DNA of 64,000 nucleotides from Tenuifilaceae bacterium CYCD (GCA_036322835.1 AP027304.1:2480001-2544000), one strand, 5' to 3'; shown: positions 1 to 9,358, counted from the first letter of the stretch. A program made the numbers and translations. The notes: a model not told the origin generated them from the sequence alone.

Positions 1-188
1 AATTGATTAATTTATAACGAATCCAAATAGAGTGTACGGTTTGTTTATTGGTTTTGAATAATCAATATAATTATTCATTTTTCAATCGTTTGCGTTGATA
101 TATTCTGCTTTTACTTATCAATACTATGCGTTTTTTCTGGTTGATTATATCTTTACAAAAAAAGAATTTGGTTCGAAGGAGATTTTCG

Positions 189-2513
189 ATGCGCCATTTA
201 AAATTTGTGTGTGTTGTTTCACTGGTCTTAATTTTTAGAATAGATCTTCATTCTCAAAACTTGTTTCCCGAAAATGAGCCTGTTTATGTTGATACTGAAG
301 TTCCTCGGATTGACATTACGATGCAGGATGTTGATTTACAAAATCTCTATAAGTCGGGAAACGAGTTAAGTAATGTGGAGTATCGATCTGTATTTGTGTT
401 TTCTTCTTCAAGTTTAGTTGACACTGTTTTTGATGTCGGGGTAAGGTTTAGAGGAAATACCTCGAGGTACTCACAGAAAAAGTCTTTTAAAGTTTCGTTT
501 AACACATTCGTGGTTGGCCAGAAGTTTCATGGTTTAGAGAAATTGAATTTGAATGGAGAGCATAACGATCCATCTATTATTCGCTCTAAACTTTGCTGGG
601 ATATGCTTAATAGTATAGGAGTGCCTGCCCCACGGGCAAGTCATGTAAGGCTATATATCAACAATCAGTATTATGGATTATATATTAGTGTTGAGCATAT
701 TGACGATCAATTTATAAAACTACGTTTTGGCAATAGCAACGGGAATTTGTATAAATGCCTTTATCCGGCTGATCTAACCTATCGTGGGGCAAATCCCAAT
801 AGCTATAAGTTTACGGCAAACGGCTATAGGGTTTACGATTTGAAAACTAATGTGGAGGCCGACGATTATTCCGATATCGCAAAGTTAATACAGGTGATTA
901 ATCAAACTTCCGTTAGCGAACTACCTGCAAAGTTGGAACCTATTTTCAATGTTAATACATTCCTTAAATATTTGGCCCTTGAGGCATTGGTAGGAAATTG
1001 GGATGGATATTCGTACAACAAAAACAACTTTTACCTTTATAAGAATACATCTACCGGTCAATTTGAGTTTATCCCTTATGATCTTGATAATACTTTTGGG
1101 ATAGATTGGTTCGGCATAGATTGGGCTACCCGTAACGTTGTGTCGTGGAGTAGTTCGGAGGAACGTCCGTTGACCAAGAAGATTCTTTCTGTTGATGTGT
1201 ACAAAAAACGATACCTGTTTTTTATTAAGGAATTGCAGGGAAATTGGTTCAGTCCTTCTGTATTAAATGCAAAGGCCAATTCTATTCACTATAGGATTCG
1301 TCAATATGCTAATTCCGATTCTTACAGATCGCTAGATTATGGCTGGAGCAATGCTGATTTTGATAATTCTTATAGCCAATCGTTGGGAGGACACGTAAAG
1401 TATGGACTAATCCCTTATATCAATAAAAGGAATCAGTATGCAAGTTCACAGTTTACTATTGCGAATATACCTCCAGTAGTTTTCAATGTTTATCACAAGG
1501 TGATATCGCACAAAGTACCAATTACAATTGCTGCACATGTAGATGACGAGGATGATCCTAAAAGTGTTAAACTGACTTATTGGACAAATAGTGGCAATAC
1601 CCATGAGGTTGATATGGTTGTTGATAGTAGTATGTTTTACTCCGTAACATTAGATCCAATGGATGAGTCATTCTCCACATTTAGCTATTATATCACGGCT
1701 GTCGATGATAAAGATCAGAATACTCGAGAACCGCTGGTTGGGGAGTATTGTGTGAATTTGTCGAATAACTCAAGCCTGTCGCTTTGCATAAATGAGGTAA
1801 TGACTTCGAACACCCATATCTATCCCGATGAGTATGGAGATTATTCCGATTGGATTGAACTGTATAACTATGGTTCAAGCCCTATTACGTTAGGTGATAT
1901 CTGCATTACCGATAATCTTGATAAACCGGGTAAGTGGCAATTTCCCGATCTGACAATTCAGCCTGGAGAATTCAAACTGTTTTGGGCCGATGGAAATATT
2001 GCAAAGGGTAGCAACCACCTCCCTTTTAAACTTAATAGGGAGGTGGAGGATATTGGTGTTTTTACTTCAAAAGAGTTAGGCCATAAGTATATTGATGGGT
2101 ATAGAATTTCTGAAATTTCCAAGGATTGTTCCTATGGCTATTATCCCAATTCAGTTGGACTACCTCTGGAATTGAAAAGTCCAACTCCTGGCTTTTCCAA
2201 TATTAAAACAGAGGATAGTTATAGATTAATTCTTCCCGAGATTAGCCTTTATCCGAATCCATTCTCCGAAACTTTGAATATTAAACTTACTTTTGTTCCG
2301 AGTTCCGATTATACAGTCTCAATCTATTCCCTTAGTGGAATTTTAGTTGCAGAAAAGCATGTGTCATCATTAAGCAATGTTGCGTTGGTAAAATTTGATT
2401 TATCTAGCAAAATTTTAGCGAATGGCGTTTACCTTGTCACTGTAGTTGTGGATGAGAAAAAGACTGTAAGGCTAATTTCGAAAAGTGCAATTTATTTATC
2501 CAAAGGAAGATGA
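189..2513 (+). CDS. CotH-family protein with lamin-tail domain and T9SS sorting domain
   Basis: Predicted secreted protein of about 774 aa. I chose the ATG at 189, which follows an AAGGAG-like stretch and gives a clean signal peptide (MRHLKFVCVVSLVLIF...); an in-frame ATG at 126 would add 21 unlikely residues. Numbered from 126, a CotH-type spore-coat kinase-like domain spans about 80-440, with GLYISVEHID near 184-193, NWDGYSYNKNNFYLY near 291 and IPYDLDNTFG near 316. Then follow an Ig-like region (450-545), a lamin-tail domain (LTD, about 552-650, INEVMTSN and DWIELYN) and a T9SS type A C-terminal domain (SLYPNPFSETL to the end). Export through the type IX system to the surface is inferred from the last domain. 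Some CotH proteins phosphorylate other proteins; activity here is untested. The stop overlaps the next start (ATGA). Confidence 0.85.
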   Translation: MRHLKFVCVVSLVLIFRIDLHSQNLFPENEPVYVDTEVPRIDITMQDVDLQNLYKSGNELSNVEYRSVFVFSSSSLVDTVFDVGVRFRGNTSRYSQKKSFKVSFNTFVVGQKFHGLEKLNLNGEHNDPSIIRSKLCWDMLNSIGVPAPRASHVRLYINNQYYGLYISVEHIDDQFIKLRFGNSNGNLYKCLYPADLTYRGANPNSYKFTANGYRVYDLKTNVEADDYSDIAKLIQVINQTSVSELPAKLEPIFNVNTFLKYLALEALVGNWDGYSYNKNNFYLYKNTSTGQFEFIPYDLDNTFGIDWFGIDWATRNVVSWSSSEERPLTKKILSVDVYKKRYLFFIKELQGNWFSPSVLNAKANSIHYRIRQYANSDSYRSLDYGWSNADFDNSYSQSLGGHVKYGLIPYINKRNQYASSQFTIANIPPVVFNVYHKVISHKVPITIAAHVDDEDDPKSVKLTYWTNSGNTHEVDMVVDSSMFYSVTLDPMDESFSTFSYYITAVDDKDQNTREPLVGEYCVNLSNNSSLSLCINEVMTSNTHIYPDEYGDYSDWIELYNYGSSPITLGDICITDNLDKPGKWQFPDLTIQPGEFKLFWADGNIAKGSNHLPFKLNREVEDIGVFTSKELGHKYIDGYRISEISKDCSYGYYPNSVGLPLELKSPTPGFSNIKTEDSYRLILPEISLYPNPFSETLNIKLTFVPSSDYTVSIYSLSGILVAEKHVSSLSNVALVKFDLSSKILANGVYLVTVVVDEKKTVRLISKSAIYLSKGR

Positions 2514-3241
2514 TGGTAAAATTGTTTAGAGAGTGTTTGGCTTTTGTTTTTATCTTCACTATTGTGAACCTGTGCAAAGCACAGACGGATTATGGATATT
2601 GGACTGGTATTGATTTGAGTAAACCTTTAACAAAATCGTTATCGATTAACTTGTCACCGGAAGTTAGACTGTCGAATTCCGCGGAACATTTTGATGATTT
2701 TTTGGTTTCGGCAGGAATCCAATTCAAAATACTAAAATGGCTACAATTTGAATTAGGGTATCGATACTCGAGATTTTACGAGGTCGATTTGGACGATAGA
2801 TTTAACGAGCATAGATATTCTGTTGCATTTAAGCCACGTTTTGATTTTGGACGATTTACTCTTACTTATAGAGGACAATTTCAGCGTAGTTTAATTTATT
2901 GGTATAGTTATGGCTATAGTATCGAAACCAAGGATAATTTCAGGAACAGGCTTCAGGTTAGTTACAATATTCCAAACTCAAAAGTTGATCCTTTTTTGAT
3001 GGGGGAGTTTTACTACGATTTAACATCGGGGAAGGATAGAGAGTTTAATCGAATAAGGCTGAGAGCCGGTTTTACATATCCATTAAAAAAACGTAATGAA
3101 ATTCAGATCTTTGGGCAGTATCAATCAAAATTAAATACTGGTAATCCCGAACGATCTTATGTTTTGGGACTGTTTTATAGTTTTGAATTTCGTAAATTTA
3201 AGCCTGCTACAGCTGATAATGAATTAGATCAAGGAGATTAG
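2510..3241 (+). CDS. DUF2490 family outer-membrane barrel protein
   Basis: A 243-aa protein with an N-terminal signal peptide (MMVKLFRECLAFVFIFTIVNLCKAQ), followed by alternating aromatic/polar strands typical of an outer-membrane beta barrel (FELGYRYSRFYE, RFTLTYRGQFQRS, RNRLQVSYN, EIQIFGQYQS). The pattern matches the DUF2490 family, common in Bacteroidota and of unknown function. The start codon overlaps the stop of the CotH-type gene by four bases, so the two are probably translationally coupled; an alternative ATG lies three bases later at 2513. The 3' end is only 9 bp from the convergent K+ channel gene, with no obvious terminator between them. Confidence 0.75.
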   Translation: MMVKLFRECLAFVFIFTIVNLCKAQTDYGYWTGIDLSKPLTKSLSINLSPEVRLSNSAEHFDDFLVSAGIQFKILKWLQFELGYRYSRFYEVDLDDRFNEHRYSVAFKPRFDFGRFTLTYRGQFQRSLIYWYSYGYSIETKDNFRNRLQVSYNIPNSKVDPFLMGEFYYDLTSGKDREFNRIRLRAGFTYPLKKRNEIQIFGQYQSKLNTGNPERSYVLGLFYSFEFRKFKPATADNELDQGD

Positions 3242-3249
3242 TTTTTCTT

Positions 3250-4041
3250 TTATTCTATTTCTTTGCCGCAGTGAGGACATCTTTTGGGTTGCTGCTTTTT
3301 CTTATTTATCTTTTCTAAGAAACCGGCACTTACCAAACCTGTGGGTAGTGCAACTAGGCCAATTCCAAGTATAGCAATAAAACCGCTAATGATTTTTCCA
3401 AGGACGGTTATGGGGTAAACATCGCCATAACCCACCGTGGTTAGCGTGGCTATAGCCCACCAGAAGCACGCAAAAACATTTGAAAACTTATCGGGTTGCA
3501 CGTCGCCTTCAGCATAGTACATAAGGAACGATGCAATTAACAAGATCAAAAAGGTGAGGAAAAAGGTTATGGTTAGATCCGTTTTCTTCTCCCGGAATAC
3601 GTCCCAGATTAGGTTGAGCGAACTATTATATCTATTTAATTTTAGCAACCTTAAAAAACGCATTACCCTGAGGATTCTTATAAATCGCAAATCAATTTTC
3701 ACTACGAATGGGAGGTAGAATGGCATAATTGCCAAGAGGTCAATCAATCCATAGCCCGAGAAGATAAACTTTAGCGCAGACTTGATTCGGCTGTTCGATG
3801 GATGCGTTAAATCCGAAACGTATATTCGGATTAAATACTCAATTGAGAATACGATGACCGAGAATACCTCGAATGCTTTGAATAAAGGTTTATTCGGAAT
3901 GTAAATGCTGGGAACGGTTTCAAATACTATGGCAATTACATTTATAACAATCAATGTCATTATTGAGTAATCGAACCAAAGGTTGATTTTTGAACCGTAT
4001 TCTCCTTTTTCAACAAGATGGTAAAGCTTTTTTTTCAACAT
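3250..4041 (-). CDS. Voltage-gated potassium channel (ion transport protein)
   Basis: A 263-aa six-helix channel subunit of the Kv type for the inner membrane. An S4-like voltage sensor with repeated Arg/Lys (RFIRILRVMRFLRLLKLNR) lies near residues 118-137, and the pore loop holds the selectivity filter TLTTVGYGDVYP near 198-209. S1-S3 are visible as hydrophobic blocks from about 27 to 110, S5 near 155-172 and S6 near 213-240. The length is usual for bacterial 6TM channels. The C-terminus carries an unusual CPHCGKE tail resembling half of a zinc ribbon. It is transcribed toward the DUF2490 gene. Confidence 0.88.
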   Translation of the reverse strand: MLKKKLYHLVEKGEYGSKINLWFDYSIMTLIVINVIAIVFETVPSIYIPNKPLFKAFEVFSVIVFSIEYLIRIYVSDLTHPSNSRIKSALKFIFSGYGLIDLLAIMPFYLPFVVKIDLRFIRILRVMRFLRLLKLNRYNSSLNLIWDVFREKKTDLTITFFLTFLILLIASFLMYYAEGDVQPDKFSNVFACFWWAIATLTTVGYGDVYPITVLGKIISGFIAILGIGLVALPTGLVSAGFLEKINKKKQQPKRCPHCGKEIE

Positions 4042-4242
4042 CGCTTTTTAATTTAAACTAATACCTTTTGACGATGTAAAAATATCAAACATGAATACTA
4101 ATGTCAATAAAAAAATAAAAAGTTACATTTACAACTATTGATGATTGTGTACTTTATATTATTTTGATTATATGCCTGATGTTTGGCTAGGCTATTCCCA
4201 ATTTATTAACTTCACGGCAATGTTCCTTTTTAAAATTCCATC

Positions 4243-4722
4243 ATGAAGAGTAACTCTAATATTAAGCTTCAGCTAACCTATGCGGAGAAACAGAGGCTGA
4301 AATTACATAAAATAAAGTTATCGGATATTTGCGATTATGCTGTGGATGAGATGGCTATAATTTTGAATGTTGATTTAGAGCGTGCCAGAGCAATTTCTGC
4401 TTTAGTAGAGTTTCAATCTATACCATCTGTTGGGGTTAAGTTTGCTGAGGATTTGATTTTTCTTGGATATTACTCAATAAATGATCTTAAGGGTAAGGAT
4501 GGTGCAAAGTTGACCGACGAGTTTGAAAAGTTAAAAGGTTGCTGGATTGATTCTTGTGTTGAGGATCAATTTAGACTTGTAGTGTACTATGCCAATACAA
4601 AGGACAGCAGCAAAAAGTGGTGGGACTTTACCGAGGAGCGTAAGACGTTTCGTTCTGAAAATGGTTATCCCCAAAGCCGACCTACCAAGGCTTGGCACGA
4701 AGAACTCAATCAAACGAGTTAG
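4243..4722 (+). CDS. Cdd1-like helix-hairpin-helix protein (pathogenicity-locus family)
   Basis: A 159-aa soluble protein matching the Cdd1 'pathogenicity locus' family. It has a helix-hairpin-helix segment (ARAISALVEFQSIPSVGVKFAEDL, about 50-72) that resembles DNA-binding HhH motifs, then a conserved cysteine/tryptophan region (KGCWIDSCVEDQFR, about 93-106; KWWDFTEERK, about 126-135). Its biochemical role is unknown; the HhH suggests nucleic-acid binding, which is inference. An IS1595-type element starts 19 bp after the stop and leaves the gene intact. Confidence 0.7.
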   Translation: MKSNSNIKLQLTYAEKQRLKLHKIKLSDICDYAVDEMAIILNVDLERARAISALVEFQSIPSVGVKFAEDLIFLGYYSINDLKGKDGAKLTDEFEKLKGCWIDSCVEDQFRLVVYYANTKDSSKKWWDFTEERKTFRSENGYPQSRPTKAWHEELNQTS

Positions 4723-4733
4723 TAATACTAGAA

Positions 4734-4741
4734 TAATAGAA
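4734..4741. repeat. Left target-site duplication of the IS
   Basis: TAATAGAA, identical to the copy at 5741-5748. The match extends one or two bases into the flank or element, but the inverted-repeat alignment fixes the 8-bp boundary. Confidence 0.8.
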
Positions 4742-5740
4742 TATGATTATCCGCAATTATACCTTATTTTACCATACCAAGTATCTTCTACAGCAGCAAC
4801 CATAAGTCGTTCAAACAACTCTTTGCCAAAATATCTTCGATTGGTTTTATAACAAAACTCGTCCAGATAGTTTTGCAGGTACACGTCTTTTATTTTGTGA
4901 TTGACTCCTAAGAAGTTTCTCTTTGCATTGCTAATCATGGTATGCACCCATGGGAGTACTCTTGAAGCCTCCTCGGGTGGTACTATCTTTTTGATATGTC
5001 TGGAGCTTATCTCTTTGATTTTGTTAAAACCACGCCAGCCATCACTCTTAATCACCGATGAAGAGCTGGTGCTCGCTGAGACTACTTTGTTCATCGTTTT
5101 CGACGAAGAGTCCGGAATGACAACCATCTTTACGTATCGGAATGCTGATGGCTTTTTGTTCCTGCGAGGTCGCCCCCGCCTGGGATCAACTTTGGCCATA
5201 ACTAGAACTTTGCTTTGCCGCTGACTGCCTCTTCCTCTTTTGGTCAGCTCGTCATTTTCGTCCTCTGCATGGGTTCTGAAAAAGGCATCGTCCAGCTCGA
5301 CAACGCCCTCCAATTCATACCGCTCATCGCGCAATCCCATGACCGATCTGATCTTGTGCATCATGGCCCAAATCGGTTCGTAGCGCTTATGGCCAAGCTG
5401 CCGCTGAACCTCAGCAGCAGAGATCCCTTTTTTGGTCATGGTCATCAGGTAAATGGCGTACAACCAGTACTGAAAAGGTAGCTTCGATGACTCCATAACG
5501 GTGCCGCTTCGTAAGGTGGTTCTGTATCCACAGCTGCTGCAATCGTGCGAATTGTAGGTTTTGTTCCAGTAATGATGCGTATTGCCACACTTCTTGCAGA
5601 CGACTCCTTTTCGCTCCTTAACGGTTCGAAAGTGTCTTATGCAGCTGGCTTCATCTGGATATTTCTTTACAAAATCGATAAAATTCATCTCAAGTGTTTT
5701 TGTAAAGATAATTATTTTGGTACATTAGCGGATATGCATA
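4742..5740 (-). mobile_element. Complete IS1595-family insertion sequence (999 bp)
   Basis: The element is bounded by imperfect 22-bp terminal inverted repeats: the left end begins TATGATTATCCGC and the right end, read inward, TATGCATATCCGC (about 17 of 22 positions match). Identical 8-bp direct repeats, TAATAGAA, flank it at 4734-4741 and 5741-5748. An 8-bp duplication is the size known for IS1595-family elements. The single ORF fills the element. With the IS and one repeat removed, no interrupted gene is evident. Confidence 0.85.
4747..5688 (-). CDS. IS1595 family transposase (ISXO2-like DDE)
   Basis: A 313-aa transposase. The N-terminal zinc ribbon has Cys31, Cys34, Cys50 and Cys53 (CKKCG...CSSCG). 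The DDE/N domain follows: ELDDAFF (Asp133 or Asp134), KSDGWRGF (Asp216), SNAKRNFLGVNH (Asn254, His264) and YLDEFCYKTNRR (Glu277, Asn283), the pattern of ISXO2-like transposases. A basic loop (RRGRPRRNKKP, about 170-180) lies between the first two acidic residues. There is no frameshift or internal stop, and the gene fills the element from just inside the left repeat, so it could be active. Confidence 0.92.
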   Translation of the reverse strand: MNFIDFVKKYPDEASCIRHFRTVKERKGVVCKKCGNTHHYWNKTYNSHDCSSCGYRTTLRSGTVMESSKLPFQYWLYAIYLMTMTKKGISAAEVQRQLGHKRYEPIWAMMHKIRSVMGLRDERYELEGVVELDDAFFRTHAEDENDELTKRGRGSQRQSKVLVMAKVDPRRGRPRRNKKPSAFRYVKMVVIPDSSSKTMNKVVSASTSSSSVIKSDGWRGFNKIKEISSRHIKKIVPPEEASRVLPWVHTMISNAKRNFLGVNHKIKDVYLQNYLDEFCYKTNRRYFGKELFERLMVAAVEDTWYGKIRYNCG

Positions 5741-5748
5741 TAATAGAA
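5741..5748. repeat. Right target-site duplication of the IS
   Basis: TAATAGAA, the partner of 4734-4741 across the 999-bp element. Perfect identity suggests a fairly recent insertion. Confidence 0.8.
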
Positions 5749-6038
5749 TTAAGTCTACAAGGATTATAGTGGAGGTGTATGTTTGTTAATCTTTGAATTT
5801 TGGCTTGCATTTAAATGCATGTTTATGAATTTGCGCAGTTGTGTTTAGTGTTTGAAAATATTAAATTTTTTATATTCAATGTACCAAATTTAGAGGATGT
5901 TTGAGGGTTTGTTTTTTAATCTCTATCTATGTTGGTTTGGCGTTTTTATTTTATATTTAACAATTTTTATTGTATAATACTTTATGTTCAGAGTAAATAA
6001 GACTTATCTGAAATGTTGGATTTTTATTTTTTACATAT
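5749..6038. other. AT-rich spacer right of the IS
   Basis: About 290 bp without a credible ORF. It contains a perfect palindrome, TGCATTTAAATGCA (5806-5819), and long A/T runs. I see no exact TAnnTTTG box. It presumably holds the promoter of the downstream secreted protein gene, and the IS may now separate that gene from more distant upstream signals. Confidence 0.5.
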
Positions 6039-9000
6039 ATGAATAAAATTATTTTTTTACTTTCAAAGGTGCTTTTGTGTTTAGTTACTATAAATTCAAA
6101 TGCCAGTGAACAAAATTTTTTACCAATTAATTCGATACAGAATAGAAGTACCTCCAAGTCAATTGATCAAGCGCTTCTAGAAAATAAGGTGAAAACGTTA
6201 AACTTTCATCGCCGTTGGATGGCTACACCTTCAACGCCCTTTACCTTCACCGTTCAAGTATTAACAACCGATGAATATCAGGCGCAGAAGCCAGCCAGCG
6301 CATTTCCTTTTGATGCTGGTTTCGTTGGTACGGGTGGGGTAATCAATGTTAGTGAGCCAAGCACTACTGAACAACTGGCTGTTTTTAAGGATATAAACCA
6401 GGTAGCCTTATTCTACTTATGCAAGGCTTATGTCAACTATTACTACAACTACAATCCAATGCCTGCTTGGTTTAGTAACGGTTTCTCTGCGTTTGAGGCT
6501 CATCTCGATATTCCAGATGCAACTATAAAAACTGCATTGAACAGCTACGGAGGTTCAATTACATCTTTCGATGTTCTTAATGATCGGAATAATTATATAT
6601 CAAAAAATGGATTAGCCGTTTCGTACATGTTCGGTGAGTTTATGAGCGTATATCACTGCTGGCAGTACTACGACATTGTAAGTACAACAGAAACAACAAT
6701 AGAACCAGGAGCCTGGTGGTTCGAGACAGAAACCATGGAGAAACTTATTTCGAAATGGAATAGGTATTTGTCTCGTCGTATCCTCGAATCCGACGAGAAT
6801 ATGAGGATTAAAATGAATAAAGAAACGGCGCATTTTCGCTTTTACTATAGGAGCAACGAAGAGTTTAACTTCCCTGCGTTCTCCGACACATTAGAAAAGG
6901 CATATACAGAGTATACTACTCGACTTAATATTCAAGCGTTAGAAAAGCTTACTTTCTTTACAATACCTGAATGCGAGGCAGCTGTGATAAATGGAGTTGC
7001 TTGCGGGAATCGTTTGACAAGCGGTACTGCATGGTCGTCGGGGTTAAACACATCTTGCGCTTATCAGGTTGATCAGATTTCTGCATTTGGTCGACAAAAC
7101 AGGCATGAGCTAGGACATGTTATGCAGAACATAATTCCTCAAGGAACTGTAACAGCTTGGATGAATGAGGGTTTTGCTTGCTTTTATGAGAGTAAAGGCC
7201 CTTTCTCCGATCTATTAATTGCTCAGGATCGGGCACAGCTATTAGAGTCTATGCAAAAAGCTGAAACATACTTTAATCACAGACCAACCTACGAGGAAAC
7301 ACGGGTTTACCCATCGCCCGACTATGGGTACTATAGCTTGGGCTCATATTTTGTTGATTTTATATATCGTAGGGGGAATGGTGATCAAACCGTTAAAGAG
7401 GTTTTTAAAAATGATGTTGAGGGGTATAAGGCATTAGGGTACAACACTCCTGATGATTTTCTTAATGCATTTTATTTTGATTTTGACGTTAGAATTGGAC
7501 AGAAAGGTATCGTTACTCTCACAAACCCAGTAGGCACAGAGCCAGTTAATGAGAATGTAGTTTTGTTGCAATGGATTCCTCTGAATTCGGTTTATAAACT
7601 AAATGTGTCAGTTTCTACAGATAATAAGATAAGTTGGACTACTATAGCATCGGAAACTACTCAAACTAGCGCAGCATGGAATGTTCCAAATGGTTTTTTA
7701 GGTCAATTCTATATAAAGTTTAGTCATCCTGATTATAAGCTTGAAACCGTTCTTGGTCCTTTCACAAAAAGCGATGCCAATGCCCTATTGTTGCAATATC
7801 CAAAGGGAGGCGAAAACCTATTTGCTGGTGATTCTGTTTCCATTCGATGGGCAAGCACAAGTATTCCTTCAATTAAAATTGATTTTAGCTCCGATAATGG
7901 CGCAACATGGAGCAATGTGCAGACTGATGTTCCTACCAATAAGCGTTACTTCCGTTGGCTGGTTCCGTCAACTCTTTCGAGTAGCTGTAAAATTCGATTA
8001 ACTGATATGGCAAACAACGCTACAGCCAGCGAAAGCCAAAGTGTTTTTAGTATTATTGAAGACAATACCATTGGCGGCCCTTATAAGGTTGATGCAAATA
8101 CTGTACTTCTTATGCATTTCGATGGTGATTTAGCTAACCAGTCTACCCTTTCAGGGAATGGTGCTGGAGACGCTAGTGCTATTGCTTATTCAGCAGGTCA
8201 GTCGAATAAGTTAGGGCAATGTGTAAAAACTTCGTTGCCCATCTCCGTTGCCCATTGTAGTAACCTCAACTTAACTGGCGATTGGACTATTGAAGCATGG
8301 GTAAAACTTGATGCATTTGTAGATAATAATTATCAGGCAATAGTTACCAAACCTGGTGATAGTAATCCGTATGAGGCAAACTACTCCTTACTAATAAATC
8401 CTTATTGGGATAATGTTTTCCATTACTTCTACTTCTCAAAAACAAATAGTAGGATTGGAGTAACCGCAGCAAAACCGATTCTTAATGAGTGGTATCATGT
8501 TTTATGTACGCGTGATACGAAGAACTCGGAGATAAAAATTGTAGTTAGAGATAAAAACCTAAATATTGTTGCTTCGCAAAGTCAGTCCTTTTCAGGAAAC
8601 GAGATGTATACTAACTCTAAAGATTTAGTTATTGGAGATAATTTCCACGGGTATATCGATGAGCTAAGGATAAGTAATGTCGTTCGTGATTTTGAAAAGC
8701 CTACAGCCCCATCGTCACCAACACCACAATTGAATGCAACTGGAATAAGCTCTGCATCTCCAATCTTGTTGAGTTGGACAAATGGCGAGGGAGCAAAAAA
8801 TATCGATTTATATATAGATAAAGTGAATCCCCCAGCCACAAAGGTGCTTGATAATGTTGTGTCGATTGGCACCTATTCGTTTAATAACCCAGACCCTTCT
8901 ACAAAATACTACTGGAAGGTAGTTTGCCGAAATCCTTATGGCGCTTCAGAGGGTCAGGTTTGGTCGTTTACAACGGCTCCATTAACTGGGATCTCTGAAG

Positions 9001-9251
9001 ATGAATGGAGTCGTAAATCATTCTCTATTTATCCTAATCCTTCTAATGGCGTTTTCTGGTTGTATTTTAACTGGGATTTGTCAAAAAATGCAACGCTGAA
9101 CATCTATAGTTCTATGGGACTATTAGTTTATAGTAAATCATTAAATTCTAGTATAGAGAATAAGGTTGTTAATGATATCGGCAGAGGTATTTTTTTAGTT
9201 CAAATTATTGATAATGGCTTTACATTATTCAGGAAGATAATTGTTGAATAA
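6039..9251 (+). CDS. Secreted gluzincin-like metalloprotease with LamG-like, FN3-like and T9SS domains
   Basis: A 1070-aa exported protein with a signal peptide (MNKIIFLLSKVLLCLVTINSNAS). A zinc-peptidase motif HELGH (356-360) is followed 17 residues later by NEGFA (Glu377), the gluzincin arrangement in which the last Glu is the third zinc ligand. An earlier segment (about 115-205) looks like a degenerate copy: AWFSNGFSAFEA (143-154) parallels AWMNEGFACFYE (373-384), but no HExxH is present. Downstream are two Ig-like modules (about 490-670), a LamG/concanavalin-like domain (about 688-885; TIEAWVKL, GYIDELRIS), an FN3-like module (890-980) and a T9SS C-terminal domain from IYPNPSNGVF (997). 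Proteolysis at the cell surface is inferred; the substrate is unknown. Confidence 0.82.
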   Translation: MNKIIFLLSKVLLCLVTINSNASEQNFLPINSIQNRSTSKSIDQALLENKVKTLNFHRRWMATPSTPFTFTVQVLTTDEYQAQKPASAFPFDAGFVGTGGVINVSEPSTTEQLAVFKDINQVALFYLCKAYVNYYYNYNPMPAWFSNGFSAFEAHLDIPDATIKTALNSYGGSITSFDVLNDRNNYISKNGLAVSYMFGEFMSVYHCWQYYDIVSTTETTIEPGAWWFETETMEKLISKWNRYLSRRILESDENMRIKMNKETAHFRFYYRSNEEFNFPAFSDTLEKAYTEYTTRLNIQALEKLTFFTIPECEAAVINGVACGNRLTSGTAWSSGLNTSCAYQVDQISAFGRQNRHELGHVMQNIIPQGTVTAWMNEGFACFYESKGPFSDLLIAQDRAQLLESMQKAETYFNHRPTYEETRVYPSPDYGYYSLGSYFVDFIYRRGNGDQTVKEVFKNDVEGYKALGYNTPDDFLNAFYFDFDVRIGQKGIVTLTNPVGTEPVNENVVLLQWIPLNSVYKLNVSVSTDNKISWTTIASETTQTSAAWNVPNGFLGQFYIKFSHPDYKLETVLGPFTKSDANALLLQYPKGGENLFAGDSVSIRWASTSIPSIKIDFSSDNGATWSNVQTDVPTNKRYFRWLVPSTLSSSCKIRLTDMANNATASESQSVFSIIEDNTIGGPYKVDANTVLLMHFDGDLANQSTLSGNGAGDASAIAYSAGQSNKLGQCVKTSLPISVAHCSNLNLTGDWTIEAWVKLDAFVDNNYQAIVTKPGDSNPYEANYSLLINPYWDNVFHYFYFSKTNSRIGVTAAKPILNEWYHVLCTRDTKNSEIKIVVRDKNLNIVASQSQSFSGNEMYTNSKDLVIGDNFHGYIDELRISNVVRDFEKPTAPSSPTPQLNATGISSASPILLSWTNGEGAKNIDLYIDKVNPPATKVLDNVVSIGTYSFNNPDPSTKYYWKVVCRNPYGASEGQVWSFTTAPLTGISEDEWSRKSFSIYPNPSNGVFWLYFNWDLSKNATLNIYSSMGLLVYSKSLNSSIENKVVNDIGRGIFLVQIIDNGFTLFRKIIVE

Positions 9252-9266
9252 ATACTTATTCAAAAA

Positions 9267-9297
9267 GTAAAGTTGGAGCATTGCTACTCCAACTTAC
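9267..9297. terminator. Hairpin after the secreted protease gene
   Basis: Inverted repeat AAGTTGGAG (9270-9278) / CTCCAACTT (9287-9295), loop of eight, 16 bp past the stop. The following sequence lacks a clear T run, so termination is inferred from position and stem quality. Confidence 0.55.
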
Positions 9298-9337
9298 CAA
9301 ACCATAAACATATGATCGTTATGATCATACTGAGGGA

Positions 9338-9355
9338 AATATCCCTAGGGATATT
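9338..9355. terminator. 18-bp perfect palindrome at the 3' end of pruA
   Basis: AATATCCCTAGGGATATT lies 3 bp beyond the pruA stop, between two convergent genes. It could fold at the end of the pruA transcript or be a protein site. It has no loop bases, which is atypical for an intrinsic terminator. Confidence 0.35.
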
Positions 9356-9358
9356 ATT

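Noticed and set aside
1-188. Gene or RNA at the left edge
   Set aside because: AT-rich sequence with no supported ORF, hairpin or promoter box; only the putative SD of the first gene is visible.
4742-5740. IS interrupting a gene
   Set aside because: Joining the flanks after removing the element and one duplication gives no longer reading frame.
5806-5819. TGCATTTAAATGCA as a third copy of the pruA/redox dyad
   Set aside because: Arm order is reversed and the spacer differs, so it is an unrelated palindrome.
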